A DNA stretch of 64,000 bases from an uncultured delta proteobacterium. GTDB lineage: Bacteria; Myxococcota_A; UBA9160; JAFDET01. This document shows positions 33,574 to 43,404 of the stretch, one piece after another. Where the stretch lies: the NCBI GenBank assembly GCA_947259215.1, contig CAMYLJ010000001.1:148505-212504 (forward strand). Direction: 5' to 3'. The translations under genes and the position numbers were made by a program. How positions within the stretch are numbered: position 1 is the stretch's first letter; each line of letters begins with the position of its first letter. The notes under the pieces are model-generated. The model was not told where the DNA came from. It did no database searches and saw only the letters and a list, made by a program, of their open reading frames with translations.

Positions 33574-36500
33574 GCCCGATCGGTCGCCACGGCGGGTTCG
33601 GCCGCCCGCGCCGCGCGGCGCGCCGCCAGGGACTGGCGGAAGCCCTCGACTGCCACGTAGGTGGCCGGCACCACGAAGAAGGTGAGCCCTGTCGAGAAGA
33701 ACATCCCGCCCACCACGGCGATCCCGAGCGACGCGCGCGACTCGCCGCCGGCCCCGAGCCCCAGCGCGATCGGTGTGATGCCGGCAATGGTGGCGAGCGC
33801 CGTCATCAGGATGGGCCGGAAGCGCGTGCGAGCCGCCTCGAAGGTCGCTTCCCCCAGCGCGAGACCGCGATTGCGGAGCTGGTTCGCGAACTCGACGATC
33901 AGGATCGAGTTCTTCGTCACGAGACCCACCAGCATCACGAGCCCGATCTTGCTGTAGATGTTCAAGGTGCCCGGCAGCTCGATCCACTCCCGGTGGTTCA
34001 GCCACTCCACCCCGAAGAGCGCCAGCAGCGCACCGGTGAACGAGAGCGCCACCGCCACCAGGATGGTGAGGGGGTGCACGAAGCTCTCGAACTGCGCGGC
34101 CAGCACCAGGTAGACCACCAGCAGCGCCAGGGCGTAGGCGAAGATCAGCGCGTTGCCGGACTCGAAGAAGCGTTCGGCCTCGCCGGTGAACGCCACGCGA
34201 TAGCCCCCGCCCGGCGGCAGCTCGGCGCGGGCGATGGCCAGGGCCGTGGTCAGGGCCTCGCCCTGGGCCAGGCCCGCGTCGAGCCCCGAGGTGATCGTCA
34301 CCGAACGCAGGCGGTCGTAGTGCGGCAGTGCCCGGGGCGCCACGGTTTCCTGAGCCTGCACCACCGACGCCAGCGGAATCAGGTTGCCGCCGCGGCCGCG
34401 CACGAAGAGGTTGAGCAGATCGCGCGGGTTCGAGCGGGCTTCGCGCCGGAGCTGAGCCATCACGTTGTACGTCTCGCCCTCCAGCTTGAAGGTCGAGATG
34501 TCGAGCCCTCCCAGCAGGATCTGGAGCGTGGTGGCAATGTCGCGGGCCGAGACCCCCAGGTCGCTGGCGCGTTCCCGGTCGATCTGCACCTCGAGCTGGG
34601 GCTTGTTCAAGAACAGGTCGCTGCGCACGTTGGCGAACCCGCCGTGGTCCTTCATGCGCTGGGAGATCGCGTCGGACAGCCGCGCCAGCTCCGCCACGTC
34701 GTCGCCCTGCACCACCATCGACACCGGGTCCGACACGAAGCCGCGCAGCGGCGACGGCTCGATCGCAAAGGCCTTGATGCCCGCGATGTCCCCCACCTCG
34801 TCGCGCACCTCCTTCACGACCCGGCGCAACGAGAGATCCCGCTCCGCGCCGGGCACGAGCTGGTTGATGAGCAGGCCCTGGTTCACCAGGCCCGGCGTGC
34901 CGAGCCCCAGCGCGATGATGGAGAAGACGCGCTTCACATCCGGGCGCCCGAGCACGATGGCCTCGGCCTCGCGCTGGTAGCGGTCCGTGTACTGGACGGT
35001 CGCGCCCTCGGGCGCCTCGGTCCAGACCAGGAAGTAGCCGCGGTCCGCTCGGGGCACGAGCTCCTGGTCGATGGTCTGGTAGAGGATCGCGCCGACGGCC
35101 AGCCAGGCGAGACCAACGCCCATCCAGATCCCCGGGCGCGCCAGCACCGGGCGCAGCGCGCGGGCGTAGCCGTCGGACAGCGCGTCGAAGCCCCGACCCA
35201 GGCGGGCCTTCAGCCCGACCTGCGCCTCCGGGCGCTGGCGCAGCACCCGCGCGCACAGGGCGGGAGAGAGCGTCAGCGCCACGAAGCCCGAGATGCCCAC
35301 CGCCGCCGCCACCGTGACTGCGAACTCGCGGAACAGCTGCCCGGTGGTGTCGGTCAGGAAGGTCAGCGGCAGGAACACCGCCACCGCCGAGACCGTGGCC
35401 GAGACCACCGCGAACGAGATCTCGGCCATGCCCTTGCGCGCGGCCTCGAGGGGCGGCTCGCCCTGCTCCACCCAGCGCGTGATGTTCTCGAGCACGACGA
35501 TCGCGTCGTCCACCACCAGCCCGATCGCCAGGGTCACGCCCATCAGGGTCAGGGTGTTGATCGAGAAGCCCAGGAAGTACAGGAAGGCGAAGGTGCCGAC
35601 GATCGAGATCGGGATCGCCACCGCCGGGATCACGGTGGCGCGGAATGTGCGCAGGAAGACGTAGATCACCAGCACCACCAGCCCGATGGCCTCGAAGATG
35701 GTGCGCGTCACATCCCGGATCGACTCGCGGATGAAGCGCGAGCCGTCGAAGGCCACCTCGAGCTGGATCTCCGGCGGCATCTCGGCGGCCAGGCGCTCGG
35801 TCTCGGCCCGCACCGCGTCGGCCACCGTCAGGGTGTTGGCCTTCGACTGCTTCACGATGCCGAGGCCGATGCCCGGCACGCCGTTGTAGCGGACGAGCTT
35901 GCGTTCGTCCTCGGGTCCCACCTCGACCATCGCCACCTCGCCCAGGCGCACGGGCTGGCCCGCGACCATGGCGAGGATCAGGTTCCGGTAGCCCTCGACG
36001 GTGCGCAGCTCGCCCAGGCTGCGCACCGTGAACTCGAGATCGCTGCTCTCCACCCGCCCGGACGGGATGTCGACGTTCTCGCGGCGCAGCGCGTCGTGGA
36101 CGTCGGCGATGGTCAGGTTCTGTGCAGTCAGGCGATCGTTGTCGATCCAGATGCGCATGGAATAGCGGCGCTCGCCGCCGACGATCACCGTGGCCACGCC
36201 CGGCAGCTTGGCCAGCCGGTCCTTGAGGCGCGTCTCGGCCAGGGAGGTGAGCTCGATCTGGGTGGCGTCGGCGCCGGAGAGCGCGAGCCAGACCACGGCG
36301 TTGGCGTCGGCGTCCCGCTTCGCCACGACCGGCTCCTCTACCTCCCCGGGCAGCCGGTTGCGCACCCGCGCCACCCGGTCGCGCATGTCGTTGGCGGCGG
36401 CCTCGATCTCGCGGTCCAGCTCGAACTCGACGCTGATCTGCGACACCTGCTCGCGGCTGGTGGACGTGACGTGCTTCACGCCCTCGATGCCGATGATGCT

Positions 36501-36707
36501 GTCCTCCAGCACCTGGGTGACGGAGGTCTCCACCACCTCCGGCGCGGCGCCGGGGAAGATGGTGGTCACCGACACGATCGGCGGGTCCACGTCCGGCAGC
36601 TCGCGGTTCGGCAACCGCTGCAGGCACACCACGCCGAAGAGCAGGATCAGGAGCGAGAGGACCGACGCCAGCACGGGCCGGTCGATGCAGACCTGGGAGA
36701 GTCTCAA
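33570..36707 (-). CDS. RND efflux transporter, permease subunit (second pump)
   Basis: The 1045-residue product is a HAE1-type RND permease of the MexF/AcrB-like plan: [19 protein letters not shown], porter domain with [22 protein letters not shown]4 with [21 protein letters not shown] holding the proton-relay aspartates, and the second half with [21 protein letters not shown]. Length is standard. It overlaps the adaptor gene by four bases upstream and uppP by four bases downstream, so three genes form one transcription unit. No outer-membrane channel gene is present nearby. Confidence 0.95.
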   Translation of the reverse strand: MRLSQVCIDRPVLASVLSLLILLFGVVCLQRLPNRELPDVDPPIVSVTTIFPGAAPEVVETSVTQVLEDSIIGIEGVKHVTSTSREQVSQISVEFELDREIEAAANDMRDRVARVRNRLPGEVEEPVVAKRDADANAVVWLALSGADATQIELTSLAETRLKDRLAKLPGVATVIVGGERRYSMRIWIDNDRLTAQNLTIADVHDALRRENVDIPSGRVESSDLEFTVRSLGELRTVEGYRNLILAMVAGQPVRLGEVAMVEVGPEDERKLVRYNGVPGIGLGIVKQSKANTLTVADAVRAETERLAAEMPPEIQLEVAFDGSRFIRESIRDVTRTIFEAIGLVVLVIYVFLRTFRATVIPAVAIPISIVGTFAFLYFLGFSINTLTLMGVTLAIGLVVDDAIVVLENITRWVEQGEPPLEAARKGMAEISFAVVSATVSAVAVFLPLTFLTDTTGQLFREFAVTVAAAVGISGFVALTLSPALCARVLRQRPEAQVGLKARLGRGFDALSDGYARALRPVLARPGIWMGVGLAWLAVGAILYQTIDQELVPRADRGYFLVWTEAPEGATVQYTDRYQREAEAIVLGRPDVKRVFSIIALGLGTPGLVNQGLLINQLVPGAERDLSLRRVVKEVRDEVGDIAGIKAFAIEPSPLRGFVSDPVSMVVQGDDVAELARLSDAISQRMKDHGGFANVRSDLFLNKPQLEVQIDRERASDLGVSARDIATTLQILLGGLDISTFKLEGETYNVMAQLRREARSNPRDLLNLFVRGRGGNLIPLASVVQAQETVAPRALPHYDRLRSVTITSGLDAGLAQGEALTTALAIARAELPPGGGYRVAFTGEAERFFESGNALIFAYALALLVVYLVLAAQFESFVHPLTILVAVALSFTGALLALFGVEWLNHREWIELPGTLNIYSKIGLVMLVGLVTKNSILIVEFANQLRNRGLALGEATFEAARTRFRPILMTALATIAGITPIALGLGAGGESRASLGIAVVGGMFFSTGLTFFVVPATYVAVEGFRQSLAARRAARAAEPAVATDRA

Positions 36708-37831
36708 GAGCCCTCTCCCGAGACCTCCGGCAAGCCGGCCGCGGCGCGCGGCGCGCCCTCCTCCGGGTGCGCGAGACGGGACTCGCGCTCAGCCGCTGCC
36801 CGCACCGCGGAGCCGCGCCGCACCTTGTTGGTGCCGGCGGTCACCACCCGGTCGCCCGGCTCGAGGCCGCGCCGGATCTCGACCACGCCCTCGGAGCGCA
36901 GTCCGGTCTCGACCCCCACGCGCTCCACCGTCTCGTCGTCTCCCACACGCCAGACGAAGGTGCCCTCGCGGTCGAGCGCCAGGGCCGACTCCGGCACCGC
37001 CAAGGCGTCCTGCTTGCGGCCGATCTCGGCCGTGATGCTGAGGAAGAGCCCCGGACGCAGGCGGTGGTCCGGGTTCGGCGCCCAGCCCTTCACCAGCATG
37101 CGCCGGGTCTGGGGATCGACGGTCGGCGCCACGAAGTAGACCTCGCCCCGGAAGACCTCGCCCGGGTACGGCGCCACCGTGAACTCGAACGGGATCCCGA
37201 CCCGGGCCAGGCCGACGGCGATCTCGGGCAGGCTCAGCACCACCTGGAGCCGGTCGATCGAGTCGATCTGGGTGAGCATGTCCTCGGGCTCGATGCGCGC
37301 CCCGGGCGCCACGTAGAGCGCGCCCATCATGCCGTCGAAGGGGGCGCGGATCGTGGTCTTCTCCAGCTCTGCGCGCGCGGCTTCCACCCGGGCGTTCTCG
37401 CGCGCCAGCTCCGCGCGCGCGCGATCGAGCTGGGCGTCCGAGGCGATCTCGCGCTTCGCCAGCTTGCGCGTGCGCTCGAAGGTGGCGCGGCTGAGATCCC
37501 GCTCGGCGATCGCCTCCTGGAGGCGCGCACGCTCCTCATCTCCGCGCAGCTGGAAGAGCACGTCCCCCTGCTTCACGGGCTCGCCTTCCGCGAACTCGAT
37601 GGACTCGAGCACCCCGGACGTGTCCGGCCGCACCTTGACGGTCAGCTCGGCCTCCAGCTGGCCCGTCAGGGCCGCCACGTCGCGCAGCAGCCGGGGCCGG
37701 ATCTCCTGGATCTCGACCACCACGGCTTCGGACTCGAAGCCGCCCGGGCCGGCCTCGCCGTCGGAGCAGCCGCTGGCCGTCGCGGCCGCGACCACCAGCG
37801 CCAGCCCCCCTGCCTGCCAACGCCGCAACAT
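36704..37831 (-). CDS. RND efflux periplasmic adaptor lipoprotein
   Basis: The 375-residue product has a lipoprotein signal with lipobox ASGC (Cys 22) and is probably tethered to the inner membrane by lipid. It shows the adaptor plan: [25 protein letters not shown] lipoyl half-motif, helical hairpin about residues 95-150, the [12 protein letters not shown] half-motif near 158, then beta-barrel and membrane-proximal domains. The C-terminal 35 residues are low-complexity and charged. It is the first gene of the adaptor-permease-uppP operon and is divergent from thrH (96 bp). Confidence 0.93.
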   Translation of the reverse strand: MLRRWQAGGLALVVAAATASGCSDGEAGPGGFESEAVVVEIQEIRPRLLRDVAALTGQLEAELTVKVRPDTSGVLESIEFAEGEPVKQGDVLFQLRGDEERARLQEAIAERDLSRATFERTRKLAKREIASDAQLDRARAELARENARVEAARAELEKTTIRAPFDGMMGALYVAPGARIEPEDMLTQIDSIDRLQVVLSLPEIAVGLARVGIPFEFTVAPYPGEVFRGEVYFVAPTVDPQTRRMLVKGWAPNPDHRLRPGLFLSITAEIGRKQDALAVPESALALDREGTFVWRVGDDETVERVGVETGLRSEGVVEIRRGLEPGDRVVTAGTNKVRRGSAVRAAAERESRLAHPEEGAPRAAAGLPEVSGEGS

Positions 37832-37927
37832 CCCGGGAAGCCTAGCTTATGGCCCCCCCGCCAGCCGGCGAGGCGTTGCGCCGGACGCCTGCGCGAGGAT
37901 ACCGTGCGGGGTTTCGAAGGAGCCGCC

Positions 37928-38551
37928 GTGGGAGACGCCGTAACCGTGGCCTGCCTGGACCTGGAGGGGGTGCTGGTGCCCGAGGTCTGGATCAACGTGG
38001 CGGAGCGCACCGGGATCGACGCCCTGCGCCGCACCACCCGCGACGAGCCGGACTACGACGTCCTGATGCGCTACCGGCTCGACATCCTGGCCGAGCACGG
38101 CCTCGGGATCCGCGAGATCCAGGAGGTGATCGGCGGCATGCAGCCGCTGCCCGGAGCGCGGGAGTTCCTCGACTGGCTGCGCGAGCGCCTCTCCGTGATC
38201 ATCCTGTCGGACACCTTCTACGAGTTCGCCGCGCCGCTGATGCGGCAGCTCGCCTGGCCCACCCTCTTCTGCCACCAGCTCGAGATCGACGCCGCCGGCC
38301 GCGTCACCGGCTACCGGCTACGCCAGCAGGACCAGAAGCGGCGCGCCGTCGAGGCGCTGCACCAGCTGAACTTCGCGGTGGTGGCGGCGGGAGACTCGTA
38401 CAACGACACCAGCATGCTGTGCGAGGCAGACGCCGGCATCCTCTTCCGCGCCCCGGACAACGTGATCCGCGAGTTCCCGCAGTTCCCCGTGACGACGACC
38501 TACGACGAGCTGCGTGCGGAGTTCGCGAGCGCGGCGGGCCTCGACGCCTGA
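37928..38551 (+). CDS. thrH: ThrH-type phosphoserine phosphatase/homoserine phosphotransferase
   Basis: The 207-residue product is a HAD-superfamily enzyme matching ThrH, which dephosphorylates phosphoserine and can transfer the phosphate to homoserine. Motif I is [13 protein letters not shown] near residues 9-21 (DxEG, the nucleophilic aspartate first), motif II is ILSDTF and motif III/IV is [14 protein letters not shown]. The length fits ThrH (about 205) rather than SerB. GTG 37928 follows AAGGAG by six bases. Its 3' end overlaps the convergent PhyH gene by about 50 bp. It would act in serine or threonine metabolism. Confidence 0.92.
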   Translation: MGDAVTVACLDLEGVLVPEVWINVAERTGIDALRRTTRDEPDYDVLMRYRLDILAEHGLGIREIQEVIGGMQPLPGAREFLDWLRERLSVIILSDTFYEFAAPLMRQLAWPTLFCHQLEIDAAGRVTGYRLRQQDQKRRAVEALHQLNFAVVAAGDSYNDTSMLCEADAGILFRAPDNVIREFPQFPVTTTYDELRAEFASAAGLDA

Positions 38552-39342
38552 GCGGCCCAGGGCGGGCCCCCGGCCAGGCGCTCGCGCGGGATCTTGAACA
38601 TCTCGTGGCCGGCGGGCTGGAAGGTCAGCACCAGCGCCCGCCGCGGTTCGTCCGAGCGATTGGGCTCGGAGCCGTGCACGCTGTGGGGGCTGAAGAAGAT
38701 CAGGGTCCCGGCGGGCGCCTCGATCGCTACCTGGTCCGCCAGCTCGAAGTGGTCCGGATGGGTGAAGAGGGGCCCGAGGGTGCCCTCTCCGTCGCGTCCG
38801 GGCAGGATCCCCCGCCGGTGGCTCCCGCGCACGACCCGGAAGCAGCCGTTGGCCGCGCGCGCGTCGTCCAGGCTGACCATCACGTTGGGCAGGCGGTCGA
38901 CGTGATCGCAGGCGTGGTTCCAGTAGGGCGAATCCTGGTGCCAGTCGAAGCCCGAGCCCTCGCGCGGACGCTTCAGGTTGATCTTGTCGGTCCACAGCGA
39001 GACGCGCTCGCAGCCGACGAGGTCGAGCATCGGCTGCACCAGCCGGGGGTCGTCGACCAGCGCGTCGAAGACCGGATCCAGGTGATGGAAGGGCTCGACG
39101 ACCCGCAGGGTGCGGGAGCCCGCGGCGTGCTCGTACTGCACCAGGCTTCCCGCGGCCGGCTGGTAGCGGTTGCCGTCCACCTCGTAGCCGCCCGGCGCGT
39201 CGGCTGCGGCGGATCCGGCCTGGGCCGCCACCCGTTCTGCGGCGCGCCGCAGCTCCGCCAGCTCGGCCGCGGAGAAGACGGACGGGCGCAGGAAGAAGCC
39301 GTCCTCCGCCCAGGCCGTTCGCTCCGACTCGCGTACCCGCAT
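38500..39342 (-). CDS. Phytanoyl-CoA dioxygenase (PhyH) family protein
   Basis: The 280-residue product is a non-heme Fe(II)/2-oxoglutarate dioxygenase. The facial triad is visible as WHQDSPYW (His-x-Asp) and [18 protein letters not shown] (distal His, and the Arg that holds 2-oxoglutarate). The N-terminus is [19 protein letters not shown], typical of PhyH proteins. Substrates vary widely (phytanoyl-CoA, halogenation targets, ectoine), so the reaction is not assigned. The C-terminal 17 residues, from the part overlapping thrH, are not conserved in type. It is divergent from the desaturase gene (252 bp). Confidence 0.87.
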   Translation of the reverse strand: MRVRESERTAWAEDGFFLRPSVFSAAELAELRRAAERVAAQAGSAAADAPGGYEVDGNRYQPAAGSLVQYEHAAGSRTLRVVEPFHHLDPVFDALVDDPRLVQPMLDLVGCERVSLWTDKINLKRPREGSGFDWHQDSPYWNHACDHVDRLPNVMVSLDDARAANGCFRVVRGSHRRGILPGRDGEGTLGPLFTHPDHFELADQVAIEAPAGTLIFFSPHSVHGSEPNRSDEPRRALVLTFQPAGHEMFKIPRERLAGGPPWAAQASRPAALANSARSSS

Positions 39343-39594
39343 CGCGGGCAGGAGTGTCCAGCGCCGAGCCCGCCCCCGCAAGCCGCACGCAAGCTCCCGT
39401 CGACACAGGAGATTCGCGCTGCCTGCCCGCAGGCCCCCAGGGGTTTTTACGCAAGTTTCACAGGCGGGCGCTCGCGGTCTCCGATGTTCTCCGTAGACTC
39501 GCGGCGCTCTGCAACGGCCGCCCGGCGGACCCCGTCCCGATGCAGCGCGAGAGACAGCGATCCGCAGAACCCGCAAGGAGGCGAGAGATCCGCC

Positions 39595-40467
39595 ATGGCC
39601 GAAGCCGTCACGTCCCGCCAGCTGCTGGACGCAGAGAGCTTCTACTCGAAGCTCCCGCACATCCCGCGGATCATCTATTGGGGCATTCACGTGCTGGCCC
39701 TGGGGATCTTCTTCACGAAGCCGACCCCGGCGATCCTGCTGGCCACCGCGGCCACCTTCTGGATCCGCTTGCTGGCGATCACCGGTGGCTACCACCGCTA
39801 CTTCTCCCACAAGACCTACCGCACGAGCCGCGCCTTCCAGTTCGTGCTCGCCCTGCTCGGCACCTCGACGGTGCAGAAGGGCCCCCTGTGGTGGGCCGGC
39901 GTGCACCGCATCCACCACCGCTACAGCGACGTCCCGGGCCGCGATCCGCACTCGCCGCGGGACGGCTTCTGGTGGTCCCACGCGGGCTGGATCGAGTCGC
40001 CGAAGTGGGAGGCGACACCCTTCGACCAGATCCGCGACTTCGCCCGCTACCCCGAGCTGCGCTGGCTCAATCGCTGGCACTTCTTGGCGCCCGTCGCCCT
40101 GTTCGTCGGGATCTGGGCCTGGGGCGGCTGGCCCGCTTTCGTGTGGGCGTTCGCCTTCTCGACGGTGGCCCTCTGGCACAGCACCTACACCATCAACTCG
40201 CTGTCCCACCGCTGGGGCACCCGCCGCTACGACACCGACGACGACAGCCGCAACAACTGGGTGCTGGCACTGCTGACCCTCGGCGAGGGCTGGCACAACA
40301 ACCACCACCGCTACATGGCCAGCTGCCGCCAGGGCTTCTTCTGGTGGGAGGTGGACATCACCTACTACGTGCTGAAGGGCCTCGAGCGGGTGGGACTGGT
40401 CTGGGACCTCCGCGAGCCCCCGGCGGAGCTGCTGGAGTCGAGCGAGGAGCTGCCGAAGGCCGCCTAG
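39595..40467 (+). CDS. Membrane fatty-acyl desaturase, acyl-CoA delta-9 type
   Basis: The 290-residue product is a di-iron integral membrane desaturase. All three histidine boxes are present: HRYFSH near residue 66, HRIHHR near 103, and HNNHH near 234. Four membrane segments flank them, as in stearoyl-CoA desaturases. It inserts a cis double bond in saturated acyl chains and so adjusts membrane fluidity. An AAGGAGG sequence lies 13-20 bases before the ATG, further than ideal. A strong hairpin follows the gene at 40506. Confidence 0.93.
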   Translation: MAEAVTSRQLLDAESFYSKLPHIPRIIYWGIHVLALGIFFTKPTPAILLATAATFWIRLLAITGGYHRYFSHKTYRTSRAFQFVLALLGTSTVQKGPLWWAGVHRIHHRYSDVPGRDPHSPRDGFWWSHAGWIESPKWEATPFDQIRDFARYPELRWLNRWHFLAPVALFVGIWAWGGWPAFVWAFAFSTVALWHSTYTINSLSHRWGTRRYDTDDDSRNNWVLALLTLGEGWHNNHHRYMASCRQGFFWWEVDITYYVLKGLERVGLVWDLREPPAELLESSEELPKAA

Positions 40468-40505
40468 CAGGCCGACCCAATACGAGGTCTTGGGTGGCTT
40501 GCGCC

Positions 40506-40534
40506 GCTGACGGAACCCTTCGGGCTCCGTCAGC
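40506..40534. terminator. Bidirectional hairpin between convergent genes
   Basis: GCTGACGGAACCC-TTC-GGGCTCCGTCAGC folds into a 13-pair arm with one A-C mismatch. It lies 39 bases after the desaturase stop and touches the stop of the convergent kinase gene. Without a T-run it is a likely but not certain bidirectional terminator. Confidence 0.6.
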
Positions 40535-41202
40535 TAGCCGGCCGGGCCCGCTCGCGTCGCGGGCGGGAGACACACGTCGACGCGGTTGCCCTTCTCTCCG
40601 GAGCGCACGTCCACGTGCCCACGCCACGCCTCCACCACGCTGGCCGCCACCTCGAGGGCCAGGGCGCGCCCGCGCGGCCCGATCCTCGGGTCCACCTTCT
40701 CCGCGCGATACGGCTCGCCGCCGTCCTCGATCCGGAAGCGCAGCAGGCCCTCCTCCTCCAGCGCGTCGAGGCGCACCCGGCAACCTTCCGGCGCCGCATC
40801 CCAGGCCGAGAGCACCAGGCTCACGAGCAGCTGGTGGAGCGCCTCGGGGTCGACCTCGACGTCCGGCAGTGCGTCCTCGAGGGTGAGCTCCACCAGCGGC
40901 GGGTAGCCTCCGCCTCGGGCCAGGGAATGCCCGACCGCCTTCAGCACCTCGTCCGGCGCGACCCGTACGGGCCGCGTCTCGGAGCCCGTCAGCAGCGGAC
41001 GCAGATGCGCCAGGGCGGCCCCCGCCTGGCTGCACAGGGTCTGGATGTCCTCGGCGCCGGTGCGCAGCGACCCGGCCGCAGCGTCGCGGCCCACCAGGTA
41101 GGCGGAGAGCCGCGCAGCCGCCAGCAGGTTTCCGATCTCGTGACAGAGCGCGAGAACCAGCTGGACGGGATCGCCGGGCCGGGGACGGAGCCGATCGGAC
41201 AC
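40534..41202 (-). CDS. Histidine-kinase-like protein with degenerate ATP site
   Basis: The 222-residue product has a dimerisation/phosphoacceptor helix with the H-box LCHEIGNLLAAARL near residue 21 and an HATPase-like domain after about residue 105. The N-box, normally with a conserved Asn, reads QLLVSLVLSAWDA; the G1 box is EDGGEPYR and the G2 region GPRGRALALEVAASVV lacks the usual GxGLG. It has no sensor or membrane segment. It may be a pseudokinase or a histidine phosphotransfer-like protein. No response regulator is adjacent; the nearest stand-alone receiver is at 53851. GTG 41202 is used. Confidence 0.7.
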   Translation of the reverse strand: MSDRLRPRPGDPVQLVLALCHEIGNLLAAARLSAYLVGRDAAAGSLRTGAEDIQTLCSQAGAALAHLRPLLTGSETRPVRVAPDEVLKAVGHSLARGGGYPPLVELTLEDALPDVEVDPEALHQLLVSLVLSAWDAAPEGCRVRLDALEEEGLLRFRIEDGGEPYRAEKVDPRIGPRGRALALEVAASVVEAWRGHVDVRSGEKGNRVDVCLPPATRAGPAG

Positions 41203-41252
41203 GCCCCCATGGTACGTTGCGGGGGTTTGCGTGGAAACCAGCAGGGAGAAGC

Positions 41253-42539
41253 TCAGGGGAAGCCCGCGCCGTCCTCCAGCTCCGCGCGGAAGGCGCCGAC
41301 GTCCACCGGGCTGCCGGACGCGCGCGCGCGCTCCGCCGCGAAGCCGAGCAGGTGGCTCTCCAGCGCGACGCGCCCGGAGGCGCGCAGCGCATCCGGACGA
41401 TCGTCGGCAACGGCGCGCACGAAGTGCTCCACGAGCCCGTCGTCGCCACCGAAGTGGCCGAGCTCGGAGCCGCTGCAGCGGATCCGCTCCACGTCGAGCG
41501 ACCCGTGGCGCGTGACCTCGAGCTCCCCGCTCTGGAGCACACCCCGCAGCTCGCCGCGGGTGCCCGCGATGCGGAGGGTGCGCCGCTCGTGGGTCGCGAG
41601 GCCGTGCAGCGCGAAGGTCGCCGCGAGCCCCCCCTCGAGCTCCACCGCCACCAGCTGGCGGTCCGCCACGTCGTTGTCGGCGCGATAGACGCAGCGGCCG
41701 TAGGGACCGGTCTCGAGCGCGCGGCGCCGGGCCGCGCGCGACGGGTCCGGCGACACGTCCGCCCAGGGCCAGAGCGCCGCCGTGCGCTCGTCCGGTCCGA
41801 GGTAGAAGCGCTCCGCATCGTGGATGCACTCGGCCTGGGCCGGGCAGCCGTCGCTGCAGCGCTCGGGAGCGCCCTCGGGTGCGTTCGCCGCGGTGAAGTG
41901 GCCGAGACCGCCGAAGGACGCCACCCGCAGCGCGCGCCGCCCCGCCAGCCACACCAGCAGATCCAGGTCGTGGCAGCTCTTCGCCAGCAGGATCGGAGCC
42001 GCGATCCGCTGGTTGCGGAACTTGCCGCGCACGTAGGAGTGGGTCATGTGCCAGTGGGCGACGTGCTCGCGGAGGTCGAGCAGCACCAACTCGCCGAGCC
42101 GGCCGCTCTCGATCACGTCGTGGGCGCGCTCGTAGAACTCGGAGTGGCGCAGGACGTGTCCGATCTGCAGCAGGCGGCCCGCCCGCTCCGCGGCCTCCAC
42201 CACCCGCACACAGTCGGCGGCCTCCGGCGCGATCGGCTTCTCCAGCAGCAGGTGGTAACCCCGGGCCAGCGCCGCCAGCGCCGGCTCCACGTGCTGGGTG
42301 TCGCCGGTGGCCACGATGGCGGCCGCGGCCAGCCGCGGCGCGTCCAGGAGCGGCCGCCAGTCCTGGAACACCCGCTCTGGCGGAAGCCCGTGCTCGTCGG
42401 CCATGCGGCGACGCTTCGTCGCGTCGGGCTCCGCCACGGCCACGATGCGCAGGCGCTCGGGGTGCGCGCGCGCCCAGGCCCCGTACGTGAGTCGCCCACG
42501 CAGACCGGCACCGACGACGATCGCTTCCACCGGGTTCAC
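41253..42539 (-). CDS. Gfo/Idh/MocA family oxidoreductase
   Basis: The 428-residue product has an N-terminal NAD(P)-binding Rossmann fold (AIVVGAGLRGRLTYG), the EKPI motif near residue 100 and a C-terminal sugar-binding domain. A cysteine-bearing segment (CSDGCPAQAECIHDAERFYLG, about residues 220-240, with three cysteines) is an insertion not usual in small-sugar dehydrogenases. Members oxidise or reduce sugars, inositols and related polyols; the substrate is unknown. It is divergent from the phosphatase gene (28 bp). Confidence 0.88.
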   Translation of the reverse strand: MNPVEAIVVGAGLRGRLTYGAWARAHPERLRIVAVAEPDATKRRRMADEHGLPPERVFQDWRPLLDAPRLAAAAIVATGDTQHVEPALAALARGYHLLLEKPIAPEAADCVRVVEAAERAGRLLQIGHVLRHSEFYERAHDVIESGRLGELVLLDLREHVAHWHMTHSYVRGKFRNQRIAAPILLAKSCHDLDLLVWLAGRRALRVASFGGLGHFTAANAPEGAPERCSDGCPAQAECIHDAERFYLGPDERTAALWPWADVSPDPSRAARRRALETGPYGRCVYRADNDVADRQLVAVELEGGLAATFALHGLATHERRTLRIAGTRGELRGVLQSGELEVTRHGSLDVERIRCSGSELGHFGGDDGLVEHFVRAVADDRPDALRASGRVALESHLLGFAAERARASGSPVDVGAFRAELEDGAGFP

Positions 42540-42567
42540 GGCCCGGTATACTACCGCGCTCCACTCG

Positions 42568-43404
42568 ATGACTTCCGCCGAGACCGCGCTGCGAACCGCG
42601 CGCCTGCTGGGGCGCCACCATCATTCCGTGGGCGCGGTCGCCTGCGTCGCCGAAGGCCCGGCTGCGATCGCCCTCTCGCTCGGCGGCGCGCCCAAGGCGT
42701 ACGACCACACGGATCCCAACGAGGACGCGGTGGGCTTCGCCCTGGGCCCGGCGGGCGCCGTGGTGGTGGCCGGCGACGCCCACAAGGGCGCGACCGCGTC
42801 CGAAGCCGTGGTCGCACACCTGCTCGACGCGTACGCACCCTCCTGGACCGGCGCAACGGCGCCCGACCCGGAGCGCTGGTGCGATATCGCGCGAGCGGCC
42901 GTGTGGGAGGCCCACATCGAGGCGCGCCGCGAGAGCGCACGCCCGGACCGGCAGGCGTCGCGCACGACCCTGACCCTGGCCCTGTGGCGACCCCGCGAGT
43001 CCCTGGTTCTCTGGGCGTCGGTCGGCGACAGCCACTGCTTTCGGGTCGACGCGGGAGAGGCGGAGGACCTGGCGTTCGAAGGCCAGCCGTGCGCGCCGCG
43101 CTACTTCCTCGGGAGCGAGTCGCTCACCCGGGCCGAGCTGGCCGAGCACTCGGCCAGTGGCGCCTTCCAGACGGCGACGGTCCGCAGCGTGGTGCTGGCG
43201 ACCGACGGCCTGTCGGAGGTGGACGTCGGCCTGCCCAATCCCGAGCACGAGGCCTTCGAGTGCGTGCGCGACGCGGCCGCCGCAGCGCCGGAGCTGCGTC
43301 CGCTGGAGGCCACGCGCGCGCTGGCGGAGCGGGCGAACGCCGCGCACCGGCAGAACCCCTCGGGCGACAACATCGCCGTCGCCACGCTCTGGCTGACGAG
43401 CTAG
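42568..43404 (+). CDS. PP2C-like serine/threonine protein phosphatase
   Basis: The 278-residue product resembles the PPM/PP2C family. Metal-site motifs are recognisable: DPNEDAVGF near residue 50, VVAGDAHKG near 67 (usual DGHGG), SVGDSHCFRV near 152, VLATDGLSE near 211 and the final SGDNIAVATL. The metal-binding aspartates are kept, so it is probably active. A partner kinase or anti-sigma factor is not seen in the window. A -10-like TATACT (42547-42552) lies 15 bases upstream of the ATG, with a poor -35. The 3' end overlaps the convergent oxidase gene by four bases. Confidence 0.78.
   Translation: MTSAETALRTARLLGRHHHSVGAVACVAEGPAAIALSLGGAPKAYDHTDPNEDAVGFALGPAGAVVVAGDAHKGATASEAVVAHLLDAYAPSWTGATAPDPERWCDIARAAVWEAHIEARRESARPDRQASRTTLTLALWRPRESLVLWASVGDSHCFRVDAGEAEDLAFEGQPCAPRYFLGSESLTRAELAEHSASGAFQTATVRSVVLATDGLSEVDVGLPNPEHEAFECVRDAAAAAPELRPLEATRALAERANAAHRQNPSGDNIAVATLWLTS

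Noticed and set aside
32791-36627. A 1278-residue open frame on the minus strand spanning the RND permease and uppP
   Set aside because: Only its last 260 codons resemble a protein (UppP). The rest is a shadow of the RND permease in another frame, common at this GC content.
39421-39447. Intrinsic terminator (GCCTG-CCCG-CAGGC, then a T-run) before the desaturase
   Set aside because: The T-run is separated from the stem by eight bases, and no plus-strand gene ends just before it; the neighbouring gene is on the other strand.
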